Assembly (NCBI GenBank): GCA_030530685.1
Contig: JAUMUM010000001.1
Coordinates: 219,853 to 283,852, forward strand
DNA: 64,000 nucleotides
Source: Actinomycetaceae bacterium
GTDB lineage: Bacteria; Actinomycetota; Actinomycetes; Actinomycetales; Actinomycetaceae
Reading direction: 5' to 3'
Made by a program: the position numbers and the translations under genes. Positions 17,165 through 26,632 of this stretch are shown piece after piece; within the stretch, counting starts at the first letter, position 1, and each line of letters begins with the position of its first letter. The notes beneath the pieces are model-generated. The model was not told the origin of the DNA and ran no database searches. It saw only the letters and a list, made by a program, of their open reading frames with translations.

Positions 17165-18483
17165 CCCTCTTTGACGGCGTTGGCGCCCAGGGCCTGGAGC
17201 TTGTGCATGAAGTGCTCGTAGCCGCGGTCGATGATGTCGATGCCGGACACGACCGACGTGCCGGCCGCCGCCAGCGCCGCAATGAGGTGGGAGAAGCCGC
17301 CGCGCAGGTCGGGCACTTCGATGTCGGCGGCGTGCAGCTTGGTCGGCCCCTGGATGACAGCCGAGTGGTAGAAGTTCCTCTGCCCGAAGCGGCAGGACAG
17401 CCCGCCCAGGCACTCGCGGTAGGTCTGGATCGAGGCGCCCATGTCCACGAGCGCCTCGGTGAAGCCGAAGCGGTTCTCGTAGACGGTCTCGTGCACGATG
17501 GAGATGCCCGTGGCCTGGGTCAGGGCGACGACGAGCGGCTGCTGCCAGTCCGTCATGAAGCCCGGGTGTACGTCGGTTTGGAGGGCCATCGCGTGCAGTT
17601 CTCCGCCCGGGTGCCAGAAGCGGATGCCGTCGTCGGCCACGTCGAACTGGCCGCCGACCTTGCGGAAGACGTTGAGGAATCCCATCATCGCCTGCTGCTC
17701 GGCGCCCCGAACGAAGATGTCGCCCCCCGTGGCCAGTGCCGCGCACGCCCACGAGCCGGCCTCGATGCGGTCGGGCAGTGCCGTGTGGGAGTAGCCGCTC
17801 AGGGAGTCGACTCCCTCAATGCGTATCGTGCGGTCCGTCTCCACGGAAATGATCGCGCCCATCTTCTGGAGGATCGCGATGAGGTCCATGATCTCGGGTT
17901 CGATGGCCGCGTTGGTCAGCTCCGTGATCCCCTGGGCCATGACAGCCGTGAGCAGAGTCTGCTCGGTGGCTCCCACGGAGGGGTACGGGAGCCTGACCGG
18001 CTTGGCCTTCAGGCCCTTTTCCGCCACGAGGTGCATGCCTGCGGGCTCCTGGATGCGGCGGGCGCCGAAGTCCTCGAGGATCTGCATGTGGAAGTTGACC
18101 GGCCTGTCGCCGATGTGGCAGCCACCGAGGTCCGGTATGAAGGCCTCGCCGAGGTTGTGCAGGAGCGGCCCCGCGAAGAGGATCGGGATGCGCGACGAGC
18201 CTGCCAGGCGGTCCATTTCCACGGGGTCGTCGGGCAGACGGATGGTGCCCGGCGTGATATCGATGACGCCGGCTTCCTGGTCGTAGTCGACCGCGACGCC
18301 GTGCAGCCTCAGGAGGTCGGAGACGACCTCGACGTCGCGGATGAGTGGGACATTGCGCAGCGTCGAGGTTCCCGCTGACAGGAGTGACGCCACCATCGCC
18401 TTCGACACGAGATTCTTGGCACCGCGGACTGTGATTTCCCCACGAAGCGGCGTGCCGCCGACGATCCGGAGCTTGCTCGACAT
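17161..18483 (-). CDS. murA: UDP-N-acetylglucosamine 1-carboxyvinyltransferase
   Basis: MurA starts peptidoglycan synthesis by transferring enolpyruvate from PEP to UDP-GlcNAc. The 440-residue protein has the Lys-Asn pair GAKN (residues 21-24), the catalytic loop LGGCHIGDRP with Cys122 (the fosfomycin target; a leucine replaces the usual proline before GGC), RIEAGSWACAA, and TDWQQPLVVALTQA. ATG 18483 is preferred because AAGGA lies five bases upstream; ATG 18489 would overlap it. It forms an operon with the plsC-like gene. Confidence 0.93.
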   Translation of the reverse strand: MSSKLRIVGGTPLRGEITVRGAKNLVSKAMVASLLSAGTSTLRNVPLIRDVEVVSDLLRLHGVAVDYDQEAGVIDITPGTIRLPDDPVEMDRLAGSSRIPILFAGPLLHNLGEAFIPDLGGCHIGDRPVNFHMQILEDFGARRIQEPAGMHLVAEKGLKAKPVRLPYPSVGATEQTLLTAVMAQGITELTNAAIEPEIMDLIAILQKMGAIISVETDRTIRIEGVDSLSGYSHTALPDRIEAGSWACAALATGGDIFVRGAEQQAMMGFLNVFRKVGGQFDVADDGIRFWHPGGELHAMALQTDVHPGFMTDWQQPLVVALTQATGISIVHETVYENRFGFTEALVDMGASIQTYRECLGGLSCRFGQRNFYHSAVIQGPTKLHAADIEVPDLRGGFSHLIAALAAAGTSVVSGIDIIDRGYEHFMHKLQALGANAVKEG

Positions 18484-18661
18484 ATCCATCCTTATCGATA
18501 CGGCCGGGCGCGCAGGCCCGGCACACTTTCGCGCCTTCGAAACGCGTCAGTCAAGAATATCCCCTTCCCCCACGGTCCCGCTCAAGCCTTGGGAAACTAG
18601 GAGGAGGATCGCACTCGGATGGTGAGGACCGTCGGCGCCTTTACGCCAACGGCGCCCGCCT

Positions 18662-19318
18662 TTACGCCAGCGGACTGTCGGCACCGACCGGGCGCGCGGA
18701 GACGACGACCTCTTCGGGCAGGTGCTTCTTCGGCAGAGTCGTGGGCTTGAACGAAGGCCTTCTCGCCTCGTAAGCATCAATGGCATCGGCGTCTTGCAGG
18801 GTCATCCCGACATCGTCCAGGCCTTCCATGAGCCGCCAACGCGTGTACTCATCAATGTCGAAACCACAGACGAAGCTCGCCGCCTTGACGGTGCGGGCCT
18901 GAAGGTCGACGGTCACCTCGGTGCCGGGCTGCGTCTCGAGGATCTTCCACACCTGCTCGATGTCCTCCTGGGCCATGACGCCGGTGACGAGGCCCTGCTT
19001 GCCGGCGTTGCCGCGGAAGATGTCGGCGAACTTCGGTGCGAGCACGGCCTTAAAGCCGTAGTCCTTGAGGGCCCACACGGCGTGCTCGCGCGAGGATCCG
19101 GTGCCGAAGTCGGTTCCGGCCACGAGCACGGAGCCGTTGCGGTAGGCCTGCTGGTTGAGGATGAAGTCGGGGTCCTTGCGCCACGAGTGGAAAAGAGCGT
19201 CCTCGAATCCGGTTCGCGTGATGCGCTTGAGGTAGACGGCCGGGATGATTTGGTCGGTGTCGACAGCGCTGCGGCGCAGTGGAACGCCGATCCCCGTGTG
19301 CCGCGTGAACTTTTCCAT
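18662..19318 (-). CDS. leuD: 3-isopropylmalate dehydratase small subunit
   Basis: LeuD is the swivelling small subunit of isopropylmalate isomerase in leucine synthesis. The 218-residue protein has [17 protein letters not shown] near residue 16, [23 protein letters not shown] near residue 66, and [14 protein letters not shown]. It lies 11 bases after leuC and is surely cotranscribed with it. The C-terminal 15 residues are longer than in most LeuD and end on repeated-looking GGCGCC-type sequence, without evident meaning. Confidence 0.96.
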   Translation of the reverse strand: MEKFTRHTGIGVPLRRSAVDTDQIIPAVYLKRITRTGFEDALFHSWRKDPDFILNQQAYRNGSVLVAGTDFGTGSSREHAVWALKDYGFKAVLAPKFADIFRGNAGKQGLVTGVMAQEDIEQVWKILETQPGTEVTVDLQARTVKAASFVCGFDIDEYTRWRLMEGLDDVGMTLQDADAIDAYEARRPSFKPTTLPKKHLPEEVVVSARPVGADSPLA

Positions 19319-19329
19319 GGCCCTGCCTT

Positions 19330-20727
19330 TCAGTCCAGATCGTCGGGGGTGGCCAGGCTGCCCTTGACGGCCGTGGCGGCCGCCACGAGGGGCGAGACCA
19401 GGTGCGTCCTGCCCCCGGGCCCCTGCCTGCCCTGGAAGTTACGGTTGGATGTCGAGGCGCACCGCTCCCCCGGTGTCAGCTGATCGGGGTTCATGCCCAG
19501 GCACATGGAGCAGCCGGCATTGCGCCACTCCGCGCCGAAATCCAGGAAGATCTTGTCGATGCCCTCGGCCTCGGCCTGCAGGCGCACCCGCGCCGATCCC
19601 GGAACGACCATCACGCGCGTGCTCGGCGCCTTCTTCCGCCCCTTGATAATGGAGGCGGCCGCCCGCAGGTCCTCAATGCGCCCGTTGGTACACGAGCCGA
19701 TGAAGACGGTGTCAATGGCGATGTCGCGCATGGCGGTGCCCGGTGTCAGCCCCATGTACTCGATGGCGGTCTGTGCCTCGGCTCGTGCGGCCTCGTCGGC
19801 AATGTCATCGGGCTCGGGCACGCGGCCGGATATGCCGATGCCCTGCCCCGGGTTCGTCCCCCAGGTGACAAAGGGTTCCAGCTCGTTGGCATCGAGGTCG
19901 ACGACCGTATCGAACTGCGCATCGGAGTCGGAGGCGAGCGTGCGCCAGTAAGCGACGGCTTCGTCCCAATTCTCGGGAGCGTTGGGGCGTCCCTTGACGT
20001 ACTCGAAGGTCGTCTCGTCGGGCGCGACCATTCCCGCGCGAGCCCCCGCTTCGATCGACATATTGCAGATCGTCATTCGCGCCTCCATCGACAGGGAGCG
20101 AATGGCCTCGCCACGATACTCGATGACGTGCCCCTGCGCGCCGTTAGTGCCGATCTTGGCAATGATGGCCAGGATGATGTCCTTGGCGGTCGTGCCCGGC
20201 TTGAGCTTGCCCTCGACGTTGATGGCCATCGTCTTGAAGGGAGCCAGCGGCAGGGTTTGCGTGGCCAGCACATGCTCGACTTCGGACGTGCCAATGCCCA
20301 GTGCCAGCGCCCCGAAGGCTCCGTGCGTGGACGTGTGGGAATCGCCGCAGACGATCGTCATTCCGGGCTGCGTGAGCCCCAGCTGGGGCCCGACGACGTG
20401 GACGATGCCCTGGTCGGCATTGCCCATCGGGTAAATGGGCACGCCGAACTCCTCGCAGTTCTTGCGCAGTTGCAGTATCTGGGCGCGCGACGTCAGATCG
20501 GCAATCGGCAGGTCAATGTCGACCGTCGGCGTGTTGTGATCTTCCGTGGCGACAGTCAGGTCCGGGCGACGCACGGACCGCCCGGCCAGACGCAGACCAT
20601 CGAAGGCCTGCGGGCTAGTCACCTCGTGGACAAGCTGGAGGTCGATGAACAGGAGATCGGGGGCGCCGTTTTCGCCCTGTTTGACAATGTGGTCGCGCCA
20701 CACTTTCTCCGCCAATGTGCCACTCAT
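19330..20727 (-). CDS. leuC: 3-isopropylmalate dehydratase large subunit
   Basis: LeuC carries the 4Fe-4S cluster of isopropylmalate isomerase. The 465-residue protein has the cluster cysteines in [11 protein letters not shown] and [12 protein letters not shown], plus ATEDHNTPT and [21 protein letters not shown] lies five to six bases before ATG 20727. It is divergent from an IclR-type regulator with two abutting palindromes between them, an arrangement well known from leucine control by NdgR/LtbR in actinobacteria. Confidence 0.97.
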   Translation of the reverse strand: MSGTLAEKVWRDHIVKQGENGAPDLLFIDLQLVHEVTSPQAFDGLRLAGRSVRRPDLTVATEDHNTPTVDIDLPIADLTSRAQILQLRKNCEEFGVPIYPMGNADQGIVHVVGPQLGLTQPGMTIVCGDSHTSTHGAFGALALGIGTSEVEHVLATQTLPLAPFKTMAINVEGKLKPGTTAKDIILAIIAKIGTNGAQGHVIEYRGEAIRSLSMEARMTICNMSIEAGARAGMVAPDETTFEYVKGRPNAPENWDEAVAYWRTLASDSDAQFDTVVDLDANELEPFVTWGTNPGQGIGISGRVPEPDDIADEAARAEAQTAIEYMGLTPGTAMRDIAIDTVFIGSCTNGRIEDLRAAASIIKGRKKAPSTRVMVVPGSARVRLQAEAEGIDKIFLDFGAEWRNAGCSMCLGMNPDQLTPGERCASTSNRNFQGRQGPGGRTHLVSPLVAAATAVKGSLATPDDLD

Positions 20728-20770
20728 ATTCGCCCTCCGAAATACAACTTGGAATAAGAATGGATAAACT

Positions 20771-20808
20771 CAAGTGTACGCCGCACTTGCATCTCATTAC
20801 TTGAGATG
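20771..20808. promoter_or_regulatory. Two abutting palindromes between leuC and ndgR
   Basis: CAAGTG-N7-CACTTG (20771-20789) is followed directly by CATCTCA-N5-TGAGATG (20790-20808); both arms match perfectly. Position between divergent leuC and the IclR-type gene suggests operator sites for that regulator. Confidence 0.6.
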
Positions 20809-20821
20809 GCAGTATCAAAAC

Positions 20822-21580
20822 ATGGACACGACACCCGAGGAAGACTCCGCAGGCAGCGGGGTTGGCGTTCTGGATAAGGCGGCATACGTCCTGAGCGCAC
20901 TGGAATCCGGCCCTCAAACCCTCGCCCAGCTCGTCGCCGCCACGCACCTGGCACGCCCGACGGCCCACCGCCTGGCCGTCGCCCTCGAATACCACCGACT
21001 CGTGGCCCGTGACATGCAGGGGCGCTTCGTCCTCGGCCCGCGGTTGAGCGAGCTTGCCTCGGCCGCGGGTGAAGACCGACTCCTGGCGTCGGCCAATCCC
21101 GTACTCGTCGCACTGCGCGACCACACGGGAGAGTCCGCCCAGCTGTACCGCCGCCAGGGAGACCAGCGCGTGTGCGTCGCCGCGGCCGAGCGATCGATCG
21201 GCCTTCGCGACTCCATACCCGTGGGCGCGACCCTCTCCATGAAGGCCGGCTCCGCCGCCCAGGTCCTCCTGGCCTGGGAGGAGCCCGACCGTCTGCATCG
21301 GGGACTTCACGGCGCCAGCTTCACCGCCACGTATCTCTCCGCGGTGCGACGCCGCGGCTGGGCGCAGTCCATCGGCGAACGGGAAGCCGGAGTCGCGTCC
21401 ATTTCCGCCCCGGTCCGCGGCCCCTCGGGGCGCGTCATCGCAGCGGTGTCGATCTCCGGCCCCATCGAGCGCATGGGCAGGCAACCCGGGCGTCGTCATG
21501 CCGCCGCCGTCGTCACGGCCGCCAAGCGTCTGACCGACGTCCTGCAGACCACCGAGGGGCTGGGCGACGCCGACGCGTAA
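20822..21580 (+). CDS. ndgR: IclR-family regulator of leucine genes, NdgR/LtbR-like
   Basis: This 252-residue protein has an N-terminal winged helix (about residues 12-70: VLDKAAYVLSALE, TLAQLVAATHLARPTAHRLAVALE) and an IclR effector domain (VGATLSMKAGSAAQVLLAW, GVASISAPVRGPSGRVIAAVSISGP). Divergence from leuCD and the overall form are those of NdgR/LtbR, which control leucine biosynthesis genes. ATG 20822 is chosen over an upstream GTG (20774) because the family starts here and the palindromes would otherwise be coding; its ribosome-binding site is weak. Confidence 0.85.
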   Translation: MDTTPEEDSAGSGVGVLDKAAYVLSALESGPQTLAQLVAATHLARPTAHRLAVALEYHRLVARDMQGRFVLGPRLSELASAAGEDRLLASANPVLVALRDHTGESAQLYRRQGDQRVCVAAAERSIGLRDSIPVGATLSMKAGSAAQVLLAWEEPDRLHRGLHGASFTATYLSAVRRRGWAQSIGEREAGVASISAPVRGPSGRVIAAVSISGPIERMGRQPGRRHAAAVVTAAKRLTDVLQTTEGLGDADA

Positions 21581-21741
21581 GCCTTTGGCTACCACACGGC
21601 CACTCGTGTCAACACTCACTCGTGTCAACACTGTTTCCACGCGATTGCCTGCACGTTCTCTCATCAACGGTTCGCACATATCGTGACCATCGCCACTTAC
21701 TGGACCGTAGCTGACGATGTTCGTTCCACCGAACTTCGATA

Positions 21742-21756
21742 TACGATGGCCGGGTG
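21742..21756 (+). promoter_or_regulatory. Leaderless-type promoter of pimB
   Basis: TACGAT at 21742-21747, six bases, then the GTG start at 21754. No Shine-Dalgarno sequence is present. Confidence 0.5.
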
Positions 21757-22878
21757 AAGCGAACGCTCCTCGTCACTAACGACTTTCCGCCGCGCAAGGG
21801 AGGAATACAGACCTACCTCGAAGGCTTCGTGCGCGAGCTCGACCCGGCGAGCCTCGTCGTCTACGCTTCCAGTCCCCCGGACGGCGGAGCCGAGGAATAC
21901 GACGCCGCCCAGCTGTGGACGACCATCCGCTACCCAGGAACGATGATGCTGCCCACCCCACGGGTGCGGCGCGACATGCAGGAAATCATCCGTCGGGAAG
22001 GCATCGAGGTCGTGTGGTTCGGGGCATCGACCCCACTCGGTATCATGGCCGGCGCGGCGCGCGCGGCCGGAGCCTCGCACATCATCGCCACGACGCACGG
22101 CCACGAAATCGGTTGGTCGATGATCCCCGGAGCGCGCGCCTTCCTCAAGCGCGTCTTTCGCGGGGCCGACACGGTCACCTACCTAACACGCGCCACGCTG
22201 CAACGCCTGAGGCCCTGCCTCGGCGAGGCGAAGACCGTACGAATGCCCGGCGGTATAGACCCGGAGGCTTTCGCCTTTTCGGCACAGTGGAGGCGGCGCC
22301 TGCGCGAGCGCTACGAAATCGGCGACGAACCCGTCGTCGTATGCATCTCCCGCCTGGTCGAACGCAAAGGGCAAGACACGCTCATCCGTGCCTGGCCAAA
22401 AGTCCTGGACTCGCACCCTCGGGCCAAGCTCGTCATCGCCGGGAAAGGCCCCTACGAGGAGACCCTGAGGGGGCTCGCCGAAGCCTCACCGGCCACCGAA
22501 TCGATTATTTTCACGGGCGAGGTCCCCTTTGAAGAACTTGCCGCGCACTATTCGCTCGGCGACATTTTTGCGATGCCCTGCCGTACGCGTGGCGGGGGCC
22601 TCGACATTGAAGGTCTGGGCATCGTCTACCTGGAGGCCTACGCGGCGGGATTGCCCGTCGTCGCAGGAGACTCCGGTGGAGCCCCGGAGGCCGTCATCCC
22701 TGGCACTACCGGGCTCGTGGCAGCCGGTCGCAGCGTCGACGCCCTGGTTGCGTCGATCCGCTACCTACTCAATGACACCGTTCGGTCGAAGGCAATGGGC
22801 GAGGCCGGCCGCAGGTGGGTGAATTCCTCCTGGCGCTGGTCGACGCTCGCCGCGCCTTTACAGAAGGAACTCATATGA
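21754..22878 (+). CDS. pimB: GDP-mannose-dependent phosphatidylinositol mannoside mannosyltransferase
   Basis: PimB adds the second mannose to phosphatidylinositol monomannoside on the cytoplasmic face of the membrane. The 374-residue GT4 enzyme opens with TNDFPPRKGGIQTYLEGF, has the EX7E region in GEVPFEELAAHYSLGD and GIVYLEAYAAGLPVVAGDSGGAPEAV, and the diagnostic AMPCRTRGGGLDIEGLG. Start GTG 21754 is placed by homology to the family N-terminus. It overlaps the next transporter gene by four bases (ATGA). Confidence 0.92.
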   Translation: MKRTLLVTNDFPPRKGGIQTYLEGFVRELDPASLVVYASSPPDGGAEEYDAAQLWTTIRYPGTMMLPTPRVRRDMQEIIRREGIEVVWFGASTPLGIMAGAARAAGASHIIATTHGHEIGWSMIPGARAFLKRVFRGADTVTYLTRATLQRLRPCLGEAKTVRMPGGIDPEAFAFSAQWRRRLRERYEIGDEPVVVCISRLVERKGQDTLIRAWPKVLDSHPRAKLVIAGKGPYEETLRGLAEASPATESIIFTGEVPFEELAAHYSLGDIFAMPCRTRGGGLDIEGLGIVYLEAYAAGLPVVAGDSGGAPEAVIPGTTGLVAAGRSVDALVASIRYLLNDTVRSKAMGEAGRRWVNSSWRWSTLAAPLQKELI

Positions 22879-23765
22879 CTCCACTCGCCATCACCATGGC
22901 AATAGCCACGGGATTCATCCTGCCGATTCAGAGCGCGATGAACACCAGACTCACCGCCTCGATGAAGTCGAACTTCTCCGCATCGTTTGTCGCCTTCCTC
23001 ATTGGCGCGATCTTCCTCGGAGTGATCGTCGCCGTCAGAGGAGACGCAGTCACGTCCTCGGCCAACGTGCCGTGGTGGGCGTATACGGGCGGTCTGTGCG
23101 GCATCCTCGCCCTTATCAGCGTCATCTTCATCTTCCCTCACGTCGGCGCCGTGGAGACCGTCGTCCTTCCCGTGGGCGGCAAGATCATCTCCGGGCTTCT
23201 CATCGATCATTTCGGCTGGTTCAACTCCCCCGTCCAGCACATCTCCGTCCAGCGCATTATCGGCGGCATCCTGGCGGCCGCAGGCATGATCATCGCCGTC
23301 TACGCCAGGGGGCGCAGGTCCCATGTGCGTCCGCGACTGATCTGGCGCATTATGGGCATCCTCGTGGGTGTCTACGCCTCGATCCAGGCAGCCGTCAACG
23401 GCTTTTTGGGCGCGAGCCTCAAGGCCCCGATTTCGGCGGGCTTCATCACCTACGCGAGCGGCGCGGTGATCCTGCTGCTGCTTGTGCTGGTCACGCGCCA
23501 GTGGCCGCGCGGGTACACGAAGGGTCCGTGGTGGATGTGGCTGGGCGGGCCCATCGGCGCCATCTTCGTTGTTGGTATGGCCACGCTGCAGCCGTCCCTC
23601 GGCCTGGGCGTCACGCTGCTCATCGTGCTCATCGGCCAGCTGCTCGGCTCCCTGACCATCGACAATTTCGCTCTGTTCGGAGCCAAGAAGCAGCGGATCG
23701 GGCTCGCTCAGGTCGGAGGCGTCCTCACGCTCGCGATCGGTATGTACGTGTACTACCTGTGGTGA
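22875..23765 (+). CDS. DMT-superfamily transporter (DUF606/YdcZ type, tandem)
   Basis: The 296-residue protein has about ten hydrophobic helices as two halves of five, each beginning with a similar phrase (TMAIATGFILPIQSAMNTRL and IMGILVGVYASIQAAVNGFL), the form of fused DUF606 pairs. These are small drug/metabolite-type exporters with unknown substrates. ATG 22875 has AAGGAA upstream and overlaps the pimB stop, so it is coupled to pimB although no functional link is evident. Confidence 0.8.
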   Translation: MTPLAITMAIATGFILPIQSAMNTRLTASMKSNFSASFVAFLIGAIFLGVIVAVRGDAVTSSANVPWWAYTGGLCGILALISVIFIFPHVGAVETVVLPVGGKIISGLLIDHFGWFNSPVQHISVQRIIGGILAAAGMIIAVYARGRRSHVRPRLIWRIMGILVGVYASIQAAVNGFLGASLKAPISAGFITYASGAVILLLLVLVTRQWPRGYTKGPWWMWLGGPIGAIFVVGMATLQPSLGLGVTLLIVLIGQLLGSLTIDNFALFGAKKQRIGLAQVGGVLTLAIGMYVYYLW

Positions 23766-23851
23766 CGATCGCCCGCTAGCGATCGGGTCTTTTCCACGAT
23801 TCGACTCTCACTCGACGAGGGGTCGGACGACGCGGTCTTCCGGCCCCTCGT
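23766..23851 (+). terminator. Two hairpins after the DMT transporter gene
   Basis: CGATCGC (23766-23772) pairs perfectly with GCGATCG (23779-23785) and is followed closely by GGTCTTTT. A second stem, ACGAGGGG (23815-23822) with CCCCTCGT (23844-23851), follows with TTCTGTT after it. Confidence 0.6.
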
Positions 23852-23893
23852 TCTGTTGGCCCTCGCAATTCCGACCCCTCGTCTCGCTGCGGC

Positions 23894-25204
23894 TCACCCA
23901 TTGTCTTGCACCCTCCGAGCACCGCCACCCGCGCCTTCGATCTTCTTCTCCCAGCCGACGGTCATGAGCCTGGGCGCGAATCCCAGACGCTGGTTCATGG
24001 CTATGACCGCGCGGTTATCACCGTCGTTGAACGTCATGATCCTTTCGACCTTCGGGAAAGCGTCTTTCATGGCCGCGAGGTTGGCCCGCTTGATCCATGA
24101 CGCAAGGCCGCGGCGCCCGTGATCTGCCCGAATGAGCGTCCCCTCCTGCATGGCCGCACGAGGTGTCGAGCGCGGCAGGACGAGGTGCGTCCAGCCGACC
24201 AACTCGCCGCCGACGGGGCGAACGGCCGTGATAATCCAGTCATGCCCGGCGCGCCGGGCCCGCTCGTCCTTGCACGCCACGCGTTCGGCATCCCAGACCT
24301 CGGGTTCAACGGACATCTCCCCCGACGGCATGTCGGTCGATGCGAGGGCGTAGATGCGGGCAAGTTCCTCCCGGAGCTCCGGTGGGGTCTGCGGCGAGGT
24401 GAAGGTCACGAGCTCGTAGCCTTCCACCGGCCGCGCCGTGGCTTCCAGCGCCGCGTCGACGTCGAGGACCGTCAGCCACTCGCTGTGGACGGGCGAAAAG
24501 CCGCGCTCGGCCAGGCAGGCCGAAACGGCGTCGGGCCGTGGGCGTACCCGATCGTCCGTGCCGGGGATCGGCGTGCTCAGCAGGATGTGCGGAAAAGAAG
24601 TCTGACCGGGCGCGCCCACGGGACCGCCGAACTCATCGGCAGCCCCGACCGTGTCCCAGCGGGCGTGCTCGCTCCAGTACTGCAAGTGCGTGCGCCCCAA
24701 CTCACGGAGCATCTTCCCGCCGAGGTCCACGAGCAGCTCGATCAAGCCGAGCCCTTCGAACTCACGTCGCACGTGGACGTTGAACTCGCCGACATGCGTA
24801 TTGTCGCTGCTCGGCAGCGTCATCGTCAGGTGCGCGACCGCGCGGCAGGTGTTGGTGTCGGTTGCAGCGTCGGCGCCGGTGCGAGTTGCCACAGTGTCGG
24901 TGCCAGTTGGCGTCTCGGTATCGCCGTACGGGAGCATGGCGAAAAGATCGGCGAGCGTGGCTTCCTCAAGGCGCTGGCGCAGGCGGGCGACGGAGGTGCC
25001 GGCGTCGTCGCTCATCACCAGTACCCGGATCGACTCGTGGTACGCCGATCGCATGTTTGCGGCAATTTCGGCGGCCGAGGATGCGTAGTCGAGGTTGCCG
25101 AGCAGCTCGAGGGAGCGGTCGCGGCTGAGGCCCGCAAGGGCCTCGTGGAGCCGCGTGGGCCGAGCGCTGTCGGGCAGCCTGACGAGGCGGAAGAGATGCG
25201 TCAT
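23894..25204 (-). CDS. Tandem-GNAT acetyltransferase
   Basis: A 436-residue protein with two GNAT-like halves. The C-terminal half is the better match (EGTLIRADHGRRGLASWIKRANL as acetyl-CoA loop, then NDGDNRAVIAMNQRLGFAPR near the end); the N-terminal half is degenerate and contains a Thr/Gly/Ala-rich stretch near residue 100 (TPTGTDTVATRTGADAATDT). Substrate unknown. ATG 25204 is chosen: further upstream the open frame runs through tRNA genes. No ribosome-binding site; TACGAT lies exactly six bases upstream. Confidence 0.78.
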   Translation of the reverse strand: MTHLFRLVRLPDSARPTRLHEALAGLSRDRSLELLGNLDYASSAAEIAANMRSAYHESIRVLVMSDDAGTSVARLRQRLEEATLADLFAMLPYGDTETPTGTDTVATRTGADAATDTNTCRAVAHLTMTLPSSDNTHVGEFNVHVRREFEGLGLIELLVDLGGKMLRELGRTHLQYWSEHARWDTVGAADEFGGPVGAPGQTSFPHILLSTPIPGTDDRVRPRPDAVSACLAERGFSPVHSEWLTVLDVDAALEATARPVEGYELVTFTSPQTPPELREELARIYALASTDMPSGEMSVEPEVWDAERVACKDERARRAGHDWIITAVRPVGGELVGWTHLVLPRSTPRAAMQEGTLIRADHGRRGLASWIKRANLAAMKDAFPKVERIMTFNDGDNRAVIAMNQRLGFAPRLMTVGWEKKIEGAGGGARRVQDNG

Positions 25205-25216
25205 ACGGGTATCGTA
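25202..25216 (-). promoter_or_regulatory. Leaderless-type promoter of the tandem-GNAT gene
   Basis: On the minus strand TACGAT (25216-25211), six bases, then ATG (25204-25202). Confidence 0.5.
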
Positions 25217-25340
25217 CGCGCCAGGCGGGGCATTGGCGTCCTCCGGGGCACTACAGGCCCGGACTGGCATTACGGGCCGACTGACAATGCCGGCTCGAAC
25301 CGACAAAACAGGCCCGAACTCGCGCGAACTCGGGCCTGAC

Positions 25341-25416
25341 ACTGGTACCCCCAGCGGGATTTGAACCCGCGTTACCGCCGTGAGAGGGCGGCGTCCTAGG
25401 CCACTAGACGATAGGG
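25341..25416 (-). tRNA. tRNA-Glu (CTC), with encoded CCA
   Basis: A 76-base cloverleaf with anticodon stem CCGCC/GGCGG, loop CTCTCAC (anticodon CTC), T arm GCGGG-TTCAAAT-CCCGC and an encoded 3' CCA. Confidence 0.96.
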
Positions 25417-25489
25417 GCTTATTCTGTTGCAAGAGCCGGAGGACGACGCCGTCGCACCCGTGACGAATGGCGACTCCATCTTCTAGCCG

Positions 25490-25562
25490 TACCCCCAGCG
25501 GGATTTGAACCCGCGTTACCGCCGTGAGAGGGCGGCGTCCTAGGCCACTAGACGATAGGGGC
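25490..25562 (-). tRNA. tRNA-Glu (CTC), second copy without encoded CCA
   Basis: All 73 bases match the copy at 25341-25416, but the 3' end continues as CGG instead of CCA, so CCA must be added after transcription. Confidence 0.95.
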
Positions 25563-25585
25563 AAAGTGAAAGCTCCCGCCCTCAC

Positions 25586-25660
25586 TGGCTGGGGTACCAG
25601 GACTCGAACCTAGAATGGATGAACCAGAATCACCAGTGTTGCCAATTACACCATACCCCA
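25586..25660 (-). tRNA. tRNA-Gln (CTG)
   Basis: A 75-base cloverleaf beginning TGGGGTATGG and ending in encoded CCA; anticodon loop TTCTGGT gives anticodon CTG. It probably leads the small tRNA cluster on this strand. Confidence 0.95.
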
Positions 25661-25750
25661 AGGGTTTGCCGCTCTTACGAGAACCGCAACGAATAGGAAG
25701 TTTACCCCGCCCCTGCCCGCAGTTTCAAACCATCAGGCTCGATAGCCAGA

Positions 25751-26632
25751 TCACAGTTCCGCACCCACTCGCCTCCTGCCGCGATGGCGCATCGAGCGCC
25801 GCAACCGCACGCCCGCCCACACCGCGAGGAACATCGTGCCGTAGATGAAGGCCGTCCACGACGACGTCGGACGGTTGGCCCAGTAGGTGACGAGGAAGGC
25901 CGACGTCGACACCACCGCAGCGATCACCGCGCTGAACGCGATCACCCGCGGGAAAGAATTGGCGACCAGGCACGCCGTGGCCGCAGGAACCACGACAAAG
26001 GCGATGACGAGGACGGCTCCGGCCGTGTAAAACGAAGCAGTCAGGGTCACGGCCACGAGCGTCATGGCCACCGAGCGCAGCACCCCGACGCGGACTCCTA
26101 TGGTCCGAGCGTAATCCGCGTCGAAGACGGCGAGCGCAAGCTTGCGGTGGAACAATCCGAAGAAGAGTGCATTGAGCAGCAGAACGCCGAGCATGACGTA
26201 GCAGTACCTGGCACCCAGGTCCCACCCGTTCCACGTCAGCCGCTGCGCCGCGACGATATTTGGGTCGCCCACCAAGACGGTGTCCTCGTGCAGGTGCAGA
26301 TGGGAGAACCGCGTCGATAGAAGGATGACCCCTATCGAGAAGAGCCCGGGGAACAGCAGGCCGACGGAGGCGTCCCCGGCAACGAGTCCTGTTCGCGAGG
26401 CGGCCTCGGCCCCCGCGACGACGACGAGCGCCAGCAGCGCCGCCCCGACCACGAGCAGCGGCGAGCCTATCGGCCAGATCATCGCGGCCAGCACGATGCC
26501 GGGCAGCACCGCGTGCCCCATGGCGTCCACGAGCATCGACTGCCGCGAGGTCACGAGGAAGGCCCCGGGAATCGCGCACGCCGTCGCGGTCACGACGACG
26601 AGCGCCAGCACACCGAACGCGTACGTGGTCAC
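25751..26632 (-). CDS. Metal (Zn/Mn) ABC transporter permease 2
   Basis: A 293-residue ABC-3 family permease with about eight hydrophobic helices (for example ALVVVTATACAIPGAFLV, VLPGIVLAAMIW, AVLVIAFVVVPAATACLV) and the family motif LVDAMGHAVLPGI. Histidines in STRFSHLHLHEDTVLVGD form a loop typical of manganese/zinc permeases. The start GTG 26632 overlaps the stop of permease 1 (GTGA). Last gene of the four-gene importer operon; the tail is basic. Confidence 0.9.
   Translation of the reverse strand: MTTYAFGVLALVVVTATACAIPGAFLVTSRQSMLVDAMGHAVLPGIVLAAMIWPIGSPLLVVGAALLALVVVAGAEAASRTGLVAGDASVGLLFPGLFSIGVILLSTRFSHLHLHEDTVLVGDPNIVAAQRLTWNGWDLGARYCYVMLGVLLLNALFFGLFHRKLALAVFDADYARTIGVRVGVLRSVAMTLVAVTLTASFYTAGAVLVIAFVVVPAATACLVANSFPRVIAFSAVIAAVVSTSAFLVTYWANRPTSSWTAFIYGTMFLAVWAGVRLRRSMRHRGRRRVGAEL

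Noticed and set aside
25205-25585. Upstream extension of the tandem-GNAT frame
   Set aside because: It runs through two tRNA-Glu genes and repeats the same translation twice; ATG 25204 with its promoter is the better start.
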